This document shows positions 49,582 through 57,300 of a stretch of DNA of 64,000 nucleotides, piece by piece. The notes beneath the pieces were generated by a model. That model was given only the letters and a program-made list of their open reading frames with translations, did not search any database and had not been told where the DNA came from. Positions within the stretch are counted from its first letter, which is position 1; every line of letters starts with the position of its first letter. Source of the DNA: Salinirubrum litoreum (GTDB taxonomy: Archaea > Halobacteriota > Halobacteria > Halobacteriales > Haloferacaceae); contig NZ_JAJCVJ010000001.1 of assembly GCF_020567425.1 (NCBI RefSeq), positions 1,054,001-1,118,000 on the forward strand, in the 5' to 3' direction. A program made the position numbers and the translations under genes.

Positions 49582-50949
49582 ATGACGACCCACGAGTACG
49601 ACGCCGTTATCGTCGGCGCGGGAACCGCCGGCTGTTACGCCGGTGCGACGATGGCCCGCGAGGGACTCGACGTCGTCGTCGTCGAGCGAAAGACCGCCGA
49701 GGAGGCCGGTCACATCGCCTGCGGCGACGCGCTGAAGGGTGCCGACGCCTTCCCCGAGGCGATCCCGAAGTCCAAGATCGAGTCGGCGTTCACCAACACC
49801 GGCGTCGACCACGGCCGCTTCGAGATTCCCTCACACGACACCGTCTTGGAGATTCCGGTGCCCGGCGAACTCGCGGTCATCGACCGCCACGAGTACGGCC
49901 GGAAGATAATCGCCGGCGCGGAGGAGGTGGGCGTCGAGTTCCACTACGACACCGTCGTCCAGGACGTGACCCAGGAGGACGGCCGCGTGACCGGCGTGAA
50001 GGCGATCCGGAAGGGTGACCCCGTCGAGTACGACGCCGAGGTCACCATCGACGGCGCGGGCGCGCTGTCGATCCTGCAGGACAAGGCCGACCTCTCCGAG
50101 GCGACCTTCGACACGAACGTCTCCTACTCGCAGTTCTGTTCGGCCTACCGCGAGGTCGTCGAGGTCGAGGAACCGGTCGAGTGGTCCGACGCCCTCGTCT
50201 TCAAGCCGACCGAGCGCGCGGCGGGCTACCTCTGGTACTTCCCGCGCACCGAGACGGAGATCAACGCCGGTCTCGGCTTCCAGATGAACGAGGAACCGAT
50301 GAAACTGGTCGACGACCTCAAACGCGACCTCCAGACGCGCCCCGAGTTCGAGGGCGCGGAGGTGAAGGACAAACTCGGCGCGGCCCTCCCGACGCGGCGA
50401 CCCTACGACTCGGCGGTCGCCCCCGGCTTCATCGCGGCCGGCGACTCGGCGGGCCACGTCAACCCGACGACCGGCGGGGGCATCGCCGGGGCCGCCTACG
50501 CCGGCAAGTACGCGGGCGAGCAGGCCGTCCGGGCAATCGAACAGGACGACGTGAGCGAGGACGCCCTCTGGCACTACAACGAGCGCGTGATGGACCACTT
50601 CGGCGGCCGGTACGCCGGACTGGACGTCTACAACATCCTCTCGACCGCCGTCGACGTGGACGACCTGATGGGCCTGCTGGCGGCCCTGCCGGGCGAGAAA
50701 CTGGCCGAGGCGCTCTACTCCGGGCAGACCTCGATGGGACCGAAACTGGTTCTGCAGACTGCCGTCGAGAGCTTCGGCTACTGGGACGTGATCTACAAGT
50801 TCTACCGGACCAAGCGCCTCGCAGAGCAGTTGATCGACCACTACGGCCGGTATCCGGACCGGCCCGAGTCGCTGTCGAACTGGCAACGAGAGCGCGACAG
50901 CCTGATGGACCGCATCTACGAGCAGACCGGCGCGGACGCGAAGTACTGA
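49582..50949 (+). CDS. Geranylgeranyl reductase family flavoprotein (archaeal lipid saturation)
   Basis: The 455-residue protein has the FAD Rossmann motif AVIVGAGTAGCYAGATMARE, the family C-(x)3-C like HIACGDALKGADAF, GYLWYFPRTETEINAGLGFQ, AAGDSAGHVNPTTGGGIAGA (shown in short) and the late CYS-free helical end. It would saturate the geranylgeranyl chains of archaeal ether lipids with FADH2 from a ferredoxin or NADPH donor; the [2Fe-2S] ferredoxin next door (divergent) is a tempting partner. ATG 49582 starts at MTTHEYDAV. Confidence 0.88.
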   Translation: MTTHEYDAVIVGAGTAGCYAGATMAREGLDVVVVERKTAEEAGHIACGDALKGADAFPEAIPKSKIESAFTNTGVDHGRFEIPSHDTVLEIPVPGELAVIDRHEYGRKIIAGAEEVGVEFHYDTVVQDVTQEDGRVTGVKAIRKGDPVEYDAEVTIDGAGALSILQDKADLSEATFDTNVSYSQFCSAYREVVEVEEPVEWSDALVFKPTERAAGYLWYFPRTETEINAGLGFQMNEEPMKLVDDLKRDLQTRPEFEGAEVKDKLGAALPTRRPYDSAVAPGFIAAGDSAGHVNPTTGGGIAGAAYAGKYAGEQAVRAIEQDDVSEDALWHYNERVMDHFGGRYAGLDVYNILSTAVDVDDLMGLLAALPGEKLAEALYSGQTSMGPKLVLQTAVESFGYWDVIYKFYRTKRLAEQLIDHYGRYPDRPESLSNWQRERDSLMDRIYEQTGADAKY

Positions 50950-50991
50950 CTGCGCCGGCCTGCGCCTGCGTCACTCTCTCTCTCGGCTGTC

Positions 50992-51441
50992 TCACCGGTC
51001 GCCGACCAGCAGCGCGACCAACCCGACCGAGATCAGCGTGAAGGCGACGAGCGACAGGCGTGGGATGGTCAGCAGGCCACCGAGCAGGGTGTACTGGATC
51101 GACGTACAGCCACCGCCGACGGAACAGGTCCCGCCGACAGACGGCGATATCTGGAGAATCGTGTGGTAGCCCGCGACGACGAGGCCGAACAGCGAGAGGG
51201 GGAGTGCCGTCCGGTAGACGGTCGCTCGCTCGTCGAGACTCGCCACGCCGAGGATCACGACCAACGGGTACATCAGGATGCGCTGGTACCAGCAGAGTTC
51301 ACACGGGACGAGGCCGAGTCCGAGGCTGAAGTAGAGACTCCCGGCGGTCGCGACCGTCGCGACCAGTGTCGTCAGTGCGAGGAGGGTCCGGACCGGAACG
51401 GAGCGTCCGAGGACGCCGAGGCGGCCGTGGGTCGTGGACAC
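50992..51441 (-). CDS. dsbB: Disulfide bond formation protein DsbB
   Basis: From a GTG at 51441 the 149-residue protein has four helices and both Cys pairs of DsbB: Cys47-Glu-Leu-Cys50 (VPCELCWYQRILMYPL) in the first loop and Cys106/Cys112 (GGTCSVGGGCTS) in the second. It re-oxidises a DsbA-like thiol oxidase outside the membrane through a quinone. The longer TTG start (51450) adds three residues. A TlpA/DsbA partner is not in the window. Confidence 0.85.
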   Translation of the reverse strand: MSTTHGRLGVLGRSVPVRTLLALTTLVATVATAGSLYFSLGLGLVPCELCWYQRILMYPLVVILGVASLDERATVYRTALPLSLFGLVVAGYHTILQISPSVGGTCSVGGGCTSIQYTLLGGLLTIPRLSLVAFTLISVGLVALLVGDR

Positions 51442-51551
51442 GTACGACAAGAGGTGTCGTCGCGGGCTTCAACGTTCGGGTCTCGGAGTTGGTGAACTGG
51501 GGACGGAGACGAACGAGTTCGCTCTCGGCGGCGGCGATGGTCGGGGGGCGG

Positions 51552-52163
51552 TCAGTCGTCGTCGGCACCGGTCGTGCCCGCGGTCGGCGGCCCGGCGTCG
51601 GCCGGCCGGTCGGTGCCGCCGAGCAGGTTCCGGCGACTGTTGAGTGCGTGGAAGCCGGCCGAGATACCGAGGACGACCGTCACGAGTGCGGCGTAGGCGA
51701 TGTCCGGCAGGAGCGTGAACGGTGCGATGTCGAGCCACGCAGCGACCACGAGCGCGAGACCGACCCCGGCTAGTCCGAGGTAGTAGTCGCTCCACGGGAT
51801 GTCGTTCTTCGGGACGACTTCGAGGTACACGTCCAGTTCGCTGACCTTCTCGGTCAGCGTGACGACACCGCGATCACGGTTGTACTCCACGATACCGCAG
51901 TCGTCCAACTTCGGCAGGTGTGTCTGGTGGAGCGACGTGTACACCCGCTTGCGCTGTTTGTAGTTCAGTGCCTGAATCTCGACCCCGTTCTCCCACGCGG
52001 CGATCTGTTCGGCGAGGTCTCTGATCGTCGCCGGTCCGTCGTTCCGCTTCAGATAGTGGAGGACGTGTCGCCGCCGCTGATTCGACAGCATCGAGAAGAT
52101 GACGTCCTTCGAGAGTTCGGACTCACCTGGGCGTGTGCGACTCATCAGTTGTTGATTGCTCAT
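51552..52163 (-). CDS. Winged-helix protein with two transmembrane helices (DUF7344-like)
   Basis: From ATG 52163 the 203-residue protein has SKDVIFSMLSNQRRRHVLHY, TIRDLAEQIAAWENGV and KRVYTSLHQTHLPKLDDCGI, the haloarchaeal DUF7344 winged helix, then two membrane helices (YYLGLAGVGLALVVAAWLDI; PDIAYAALVTVVLGISAGFH) and a Gly/Asp tail. It may be a membrane-anchored transcription regulator. Its upstream region holds an AT-rich TATA (about 52238-52250). Confidence 0.82.
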   Translation of the reverse strand: MSNQQLMSRTRPGESELSKDVIFSMLSNQRRRHVLHYLKRNDGPATIRDLAEQIAAWENGVEIQALNYKQRKRVYTSLHQTHLPKLDDCGIVEYNRDRGVVTLTEKVSELDVYLEVVPKNDIPWSDYYLGLAGVGLALVVAAWLDIAPFTLLPDIAYAALVTVVLGISAGFHALNSRRNLLGGTDRPADAGPPTAGTTGADDD

Positions 52164-52322
52164 CTTTTTGTCCCCAGTTCGAACGTTCGCCGCGCTGTCC
52201 CGTCCCCGACATGGTGTCGAGAAGTGATATGACACCGACCGATATAAAGACACGCTATCGATACAATCCGTTTTTAAAGCTCGGCGTAACGACTGAACGA
52301 CCTGTTAGGGGTTCGGTAAGGG

Positions 52323-53180
52323 TCACCTTACAGTGAACAGTCGCACCGACTCGGGGAGGCCCGAAACCGGACGACTGCGCCGACCGAACCACGACCGTTC
52401 TGTACTGTCGTCCGGAGTGGGCGAACCGTTCACCGGTGCGCCGGTCGCCTCGTGTGAACCGGTCGCCTCCAGCAGGTAGGCACACGGGATCGGACCGAAC
52501 CGGTCACACCGTTGGGCGATCCAGTCGGGACCCGACGCGACCGAGACCGGGGCGTCGGGGAACTGCGCGACCCGGCCGAACGTCGGGTCGTCGTCGACCT
52601 GCGGCGCGCCGAGGTCGAACCCCTCGCGGAGCGTGGTGACCGCCTCGTCGAGGTCGGCGACGCCGACGACGACCTCCGCGACTCCGGTCGCGGGAACGCC
52701 GGCCGAGTCGGGGTCGAGTGGGTCGCCGACGCGCGCCTCGCGTGGGGTGTGGTCGCTGACGAGGAACGGACAGAGACCCCCCGGTGCCGACCGATCCGGC
52801 TCGTCGCTGCCGACGACCGCGAGGTCCCACGAGAGTTCCACGCCGTCGGGCCGCACGCGGCTGAACGTCTCCGGGTCTGTGACAGCGAGTCCCCGGTCGC
52901 GGAGTCGCGCCACGTCGGCGTCGATGTCGTCGGAGCGGATCGCCCACGCGGACGGCCCGGCGTCGTGTCGGATGGCGGCGTCCCACCACGGCGCGGTGCG
53001 GTCGAGGTCACGCGATGCGATCAGTTCAAGGTAGACGCCGTCCAGAAACGGGACGGTCGCCATGTGCGTGACGCCGTTGTCGTGGTCCCCGCCGGCAGTG
53101 GGCGGGAGTCCGGCGGCGGCGAAGGCTCGCTGGAGCGCATCGAGGTCACGGCCGGCGACCGTCACGTGATCGAGTTCCAT
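52323..53180 (-). CDS. VOC superfamily protein with glyoxalase-like domain
   Basis: From ATG 53180 (MELDHVTVAGRDLDALQRAF) the 285-residue protein has two VOC-type modules: LDHVTVAGRDLDALQ and MATVPFLDGVYLELIASRD, then GVAEVVVGVADLDEAVTTLR and FGRVAQFPDAPVSVASG. It is likely a glyoxalase-3-type metal enzyme or a relative without known substrate. A 6-bp inverted repeat (GTAAGG/CCTTAC, 52316-52331) overlaps its stop codon and might be a weak terminator. Confidence 0.78.
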   Translation of the reverse strand: MELDHVTVAGRDLDALQRAFAAAGLPPTAGGDHDNGVTHMATVPFLDGVYLELIASRDLDRTAPWWDAAIRHDAGPSAWAIRSDDIDADVARLRDRGLAVTDPETFSRVRPDGVELSWDLAVVGSDEPDRSAPGGLCPFLVSDHTPREARVGDPLDPDSAGVPATGVAEVVVGVADLDEAVTTLREGFDLGAPQVDDDPTFGRVAQFPDAPVSVASGPDWIAQRCDRFGPIPCAYLLEATGSHEATGAPVNGSPTPDDSTERSWFGRRSRPVSGLPESVRLFTVR

Positions 53181-53253
53181 GTCGGAGGCAGGCAGCATCG
53201 TCGCTTGAAGCTTCGGGCGAGCCGAGACAGCGAACAGACACCACGCCTCCGGA

Positions 53254-53724
53254 TCACTCGTCGCTGCAGGTGACGTGCGTCGTGATGTGTGTCGGCGAGT
53301 CGATCGTCTCCCGGACGCGCAGGACCGGACAGTTGGCCGTCACCCACGGCGACTGGCTCCGACTGTCGTCGTCGTAGTCCACCTGGAGGAGGTACCGACC
53401 CGGTTCGACCTCGTAGTCGCCGAAGCCGATCTGGACACCGGGGTCCAGCGGGAACTCCCAGCGGTCGATCAGCGGCAGGTCGGTGTCGAAGTCCACGTCG
53501 GGGTCGACCGGTTCGGACTCGCCGGAGGCGGTCCCGGGCGAGTCGTCTGTCGCCCCCCCCCGGAGCGTCAACAGGACGGTTCGTCTGCTCGTGTCGGCGT
53601 TGTAGACCGAGTAGCCGAATCGGGGGGCTGGCCGAGGTGTGGGCGTGCCGAAGTCGGCCGAGCAGCCAGCGAGGAGGGACGCGCCGGCCAGCGCGGTAGC
53701 TCCGAGGAACGAGCGACGGTTCAT
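53254..53724 (-). CDS. Exported lipoprotein, uncharacterised
   Basis: The 156-residue protein has a Tat-type lipoprotein signal (MNRRSFLGATALAGASLLAG followed by Cys, lipobox LAGC) and a beta-rich domain (RFGYSVYNADTSRRTVLLTL; GRYLLQVDYDDDSRSQS; VLRVRETIDSPTHITTHVTC) with two Cys that may form a disulfide. No family recognised. It precedes the VOC gene on the same strand. Confidence 0.78.
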   Translation of the reverse strand: MNRRSFLGATALAGASLLAGCSADFGTPTPRPAPRFGYSVYNADTSRRTVLLTLRGGATDDSPGTASGESEPVDPDVDFDTDLPLIDRWEFPLDPGVQIGFGDYEVEPGRYLLQVDYDDDSRSQSPWVTANCPVLRVRETIDSPTHITTHVTCSDE

Positions 53725-53835
53725 AGCTCGGCTATCGCGCGCCGAGGAGATAAGTTCGCGTTGTGTGACAGTAGCTCTCCTGCTGGCGTCCGAACGACGA
53801 CAACCGATTTACGCCTGCCCTGCGGGGTGGCGCGT

Positions 53836-55122
53836 ATGCAAGTAGACATCGGCAACGTGCTGTCGGCGACCCCCGGCGTCTCGCGTGACGGCCTGGAGCG
53901 ACTGGACGACGACGTGGCGGTCGCCCACGAGCGCATCGAGACGGGACGCGCGGACGCGGAACACGGCTACGCGAGTCTGAACCTCCCGGAGACGGTCGAT
54001 ACGGACGCTATCCGACAGGCCGTCTCGCGGTTCGACGATCCCGAAGCGATCGTCACGGTCGGCATCGGCGGGTCGGCGCTCGGCTCTGCGACGATCGACG
54101 CAGTCGTCGGCGGTGACGCCGAGACGTACTACCTCGACAACGTGGACCCCGAGGCGACGACCAGCCTCCTCGAGTCGCTCCCCCTCTCGGAGACGGTCGT
54201 CAACGTCGTCTCCCGGTCCGGCACGACCGCCGAGACGCTGGCGAACTTCCTCGTCGTCCGCGAGGCGATGGCCGACGCCGGCGTGGACTGGGCCGACCGG
54301 ACACTCGTCACGACCGGCGAGTCCGGCAACCTCAGGGAACTGGCCGACCAGCACGACCTGCCCGCACTCGACGTGCCAGACGGTGTGCCGGGACGCTTCT
54401 CGGCGCTCTCGACGGTCGGTCTCGCGGTGCCGGCGTTGCAGGGTGCCGATCTGGACGCGATCGTGGCGGGCGCGCGGGCCGAGGCGGATCGGCTCTCGGG
54501 GTCGCTGTTCGAGTCGCCGGCGTACGCCTACGGCGCGACGAGTTACGCACTCACCCAGCGCGGGGCGTCGGTCAACGCGTTCGTGCCCTACACCGAGTCG
54601 CTGGAGTACTTCGCGGAGTGGTTCGCGCAACTGTGGGCCGAGAGTCTCGGGAAGGACGGACTCGGGCAGACGCCGGCCCGTGCGCTCGGCGCGACCGACC
54701 AGCACTCCCAACTGCAACTGTACCGCGCCGGCCCCCACGACAAACAGGTGACGTTGCTCCGGCCCCGCGAGCGCGACGATCACGGGATTCCCGAGACCGA
54801 TCTGGAGGGCCTGTCGTACCTCGGCGGGTCGTCGCTCGGCGACCTGCTTGACGCGGAGTTCGAGGCGACCGAGGCGAGTCTCGCGGCGGCGGGTGTCCCG
54901 AACGTCCGGATCGAGGTGGACCGCGTGGACGCCCAGGGTATCGGCGAACTGCTGTACGCGATGGAGGCCGCCTGCGTGCTGTACGGCGAACTGGCGAACG
55001 TCTCGACGTTCACGCAACCGGCGGTCGAGTGGGGGAAGAAGGCCGCCCGCGGACTGCTCGGCGGCGGCGACTTCGCGGAGGCCGACGCCGTGGCCGACAA
55101 GACCCGACTCGTGATCGACTGA
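53836..55122 (+). CDS. pgi: Glucose-6-phosphate isomerase
   Basis: The 428-residue enzyme has VTVGIGGSALGSATIDAVVG, VVNVVSRSGTTAETLANFLV, PGRFSALSTVGLAVPALQGA, GATDQHSQLQLYRAGPHDKQ and a catalytic Glu region, matching the bacterial/haloarchaeal Pgi (not the cupin type). It interconverts glucose-6-phosphate and fructose-6-phosphate in gluconeogenesis/glycolysis. ATG 53836 is preceded by a strong RBS-less leaderless promoter region and is divergent from the lipoprotein gene. Confidence 0.95.
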   Translation: MQVDIGNVLSATPGVSRDGLERLDDDVAVAHERIETGRADAEHGYASLNLPETVDTDAIRQAVSRFDDPEAIVTVGIGGSALGSATIDAVVGGDAETYYLDNVDPEATTSLLESLPLSETVVNVVSRSGTTAETLANFLVVREAMADAGVDWADRTLVTTGESGNLRELADQHDLPALDVPDGVPGRFSALSTVGLAVPALQGADLDAIVAGARAEADRLSGSLFESPAYAYGATSYALTQRGASVNAFVPYTESLEYFAEWFAQLWAESLGKDGLGQTPARALGATDQHSQLQLYRAGPHDKQVTLLRPRERDDHGIPETDLEGLSYLGGSSLGDLLDAEFEATEASLAAAGVPNVRIEVDRVDAQGIGELLYAMEAACVLYGELANVSTFTQPAVEWGKKAARGLLGGGDFAEADAVADKTRLVID

Positions 55123-55148
55123 CCGCGCTGTCTGGGCTCGCTCTCGGC

Positions 55149-55562
55149 TCAGATCGCTGTCGTCTCGCGGACGACGACGTAGGCCGCGAGGGCCAGCGAC
55201 CACAACACCGCACCGCCGACCACGACCGACATCGGGACCGCGTAGCCGAGGTTCCAGCCGAGCACGAGCAGGTGGGCTCCGGCGAGCAGTCCCATCGTGG
55301 CGACGGTCACGGTCGGCATCGTCCGGGGGTCGTTCGGCGTGTCGACGCGCTCGGCGACTTTCAGGACGCCCAAGACACCGACCATGATGGCCGGCACCGA
55401 CACCACGCCGACGAGACGCGGCACGTAGTTGTCCGGCGTTCCACTGGCGGAGAAGTGGACCGCGACGGTCGGCGGCAGCGTCGGGAGGAGTACCAGACCG
55501 ACGACGAGAGTACCGGCGACGAGGGCGACCGAGAGGAGATCGGTACGACCGAACGCGACCAT
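55149..55562 (-). CDS. DUF1648 membrane protein
   Basis: The 137-residue protein has four hydrophobic helices and the DUF1648 landmark LPPTVAVHFSASGTPDNYVP near the N-terminus. Family function is unknown; some relatives (SdpI/YhfL) are immunity proteins to membrane-active peptides. It is convergent with pgi (26 bp between stops). Confidence 0.85.
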   Translation of the reverse strand: MVAFGRTDLLSVALVAGTLVVGLVLLPTLPPTVAVHFSASGTPDNYVPRLVGVVSVPAIMVGVLGVLKVAERVDTPNDPRTMPTVTVATMGLLAGAHLLVLGWNLGYAVPMSVVVGGAVLWSLALAAYVVVRETTAI

Positions 55563-55693
55563 ACGTCGTGGTCGAACGCTACCCGTTTGCCGGTTTCGCC
55601 AACTCGTGGAGTGAGAGAGTCAGCGAGTCCGTGATCCGACCACCTCGGTCGCGACGGTCGCGTCGGTCACCGTGATACGCGACCCCGGGGACC

Positions 55694-57205
55694 TTACCGG
55701 TAGCCGAGTGCCTCGAGACGGTCGTGAATCTCGGCCTCGTCGTCGTACTCGACCGTCTCCTCGCTCGTCTCACCCCGGCGCTCGGCGAGGACAGTCGCCA
55801 TCTCCTCGGCCTGCGCTCGGAGGTCTGTGACGCGCTCTGGGCGCTCGCTCGCCAGATTGTGTCGTTCCTCGCGATCGGTCCGGAGATCGTACAGTTCCGT
55901 CGCCGGGGCGTGCTGGACACCGCAGTACCGGCAGACGGTGTCCCCTTCGACGAGGTAGATCAGTTTCTCCTCGCGCGTCCGGAGCATCCGCCGTCTTTGT
56001 GTGTGTGCCTCCTCGGCGAGGACGACCGACCTGTCGAGGGGTTCGCCGGCGTCGAGTGTCGGCCGCAGGGACAGGCCGTCCATCTCCGGGACGGGATCGA
56101 GATCGAGGTAGTCGAGCACGGTCGGTGCGACGTCGGTGAGTTGGACGAGGTCGTCGAACGTCGCCGGCGTGCCCGAGTAATTCGGCGGGTTGACGACGAA
56201 CGGGATGCGGGTCGACACGTCGTAGAGGCCGTGGTGATCGTAGTAGATGCCGTGTTCGGTCAGTGACTCGCCGTGGTCCGAGAGCACGACCAGCAGCGTG
56301 TTCTCGAACTGGTCACGGGCGTCGAGCACGTCGATCAGCGCGCCGATGCGGCGGTCCACCTCGGTCACGGCCGCGTCGTAGTGTGCGCTGACGACCGCCG
56401 AAGACGGCTGATCGTCACCGAAGTAGTAGCGCTCTCGAACCTCCGGAAACGCGCCGCTGGTCACGAGGTCGTGAAAGTGCGTCGGGACGTGTTCGGCGAC
56501 CCCGTGGAGTCGCTCTACTTCGTAGTCGTATCGGTCCAGATACTCCCGGACGAGGTTCGGATCGACGGCGTAGGGGACGTGGGTGTCCATCAGGTGGACG
56601 AAGGCGTAGCACGGGCCCGACTCCCCGACGAACGCGTCGAAGTCTCGGACGACCTCGTCGGGAGTGTCGTCGAAGTAGTCGTCGCCGACGTCGTTTCGGG
56701 CACCGAACAGGCGTTCACGCGTCGGTTCGAGAACACGCTGGTACGCGGTCGACCCGAGATCACGGAGCGTGGGGTGGATGGCGTCGAGGCGCGTGCCGAT
56801 ATCACTGTACTTCGTCTCGTCGGACTCGTCGAAGGCCGTCTCACGTTCGCCCGTGACAGGGTAGTGATCGAACCCGTTCCGGTGCCAGCGACCGAGCGGG
56901 CGGCCGAACTTCCCGGTTCGGTAGCCGGCGTCGGAGAGGAGTTCGGGGAGTTGGCCGGTCGTCTCGACGGCCGCCTTCTCCTCGTCGGTGATCCGGAAGC
57001 CGTGGTTGACGACGCCGTGTGAGAGAGGGTAACGGCCGGTCTGGATGCTCGTCACCGCCACGTCGGTCACGTTCGTCGTGCTGAAGGCCTCGGTGAAGGT
57101 CGCCGACCGCGAGGCGAGCGCGTCGAGGTTCGGCGTCAAGCCACGCGTGCCGACACGGTCGGCTCGGAGCGCGTCGGCGACGATCACGACGACGTTCGGT
57201 TGCAT
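55694..57205 (-). CDS. Sulfatase/alkaline-phosphatase-fold enzyme without the canonical Cys/Ser nucleophile
   Basis: The 503-residue protein has the metal motif VVVIVADALRADRVG, LSDHGESLTEHGIYYDHHGL and TELYDLRTDREERHNL of sulfatases. The spot where Cys (later formylglycine) and Arg of CxPxR occur reads TDVAVTSIQTGRYP: Thr47 aligns with the nucleophile and Arg is replaced. It may use Thr, as LtaS-like phosphoglycerol transferases do, so the substrate need not be a sulfate ester. No signal peptide is seen, so it appears cytosolic. Start MQPNVVVIVADA. Confidence 0.82.
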   Translation of the reverse strand: MQPNVVVIVADALRADRVGTRGLTPNLDALASRSATFTEAFSTTNVTDVAVTSIQTGRYPLSHGVVNHGFRITDEEKAAVETTGQLPELLSDAGYRTGKFGRPLGRWHRNGFDHYPVTGERETAFDESDETKYSDIGTRLDAIHPTLRDLGSTAYQRVLEPTRERLFGARNDVGDDYFDDTPDEVVRDFDAFVGESGPCYAFVHLMDTHVPYAVDPNLVREYLDRYDYEVERLHGVAEHVPTHFHDLVTSGAFPEVRERYYFGDDQPSSAVVSAHYDAAVTEVDRRIGALIDVLDARDQFENTLLVVLSDHGESLTEHGIYYDHHGLYDVSTRIPFVVNPPNYSGTPATFDDLVQLTDVAPTVLDYLDLDPVPEMDGLSLRPTLDAGEPLDRSVVLAEEAHTQRRRMLRTREEKLIYLVEGDTVCRYCGVQHAPATELYDLRTDREERHNLASERPERVTDLRAQAEEMATVLAERRGETSEETVEYDDEAEIHDRLEALGYR

Positions 57206-57300
57206 GACGGTCTCGTCGGGCTACGAGGTGTTAGCTATCGGTCGCCTACCCCCGGCGTAAGTCGCGCATAACGCGCGGCGAGGGGCAACCGGGCAGGCGA

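Noticed and set aside
53289-53699. Arg-rich plus-strand frame opposite the lipoprotein gene
   Set aside because: The minus-strand frame has a proper Tat lipobox; the plus frame is basic and repetitive.
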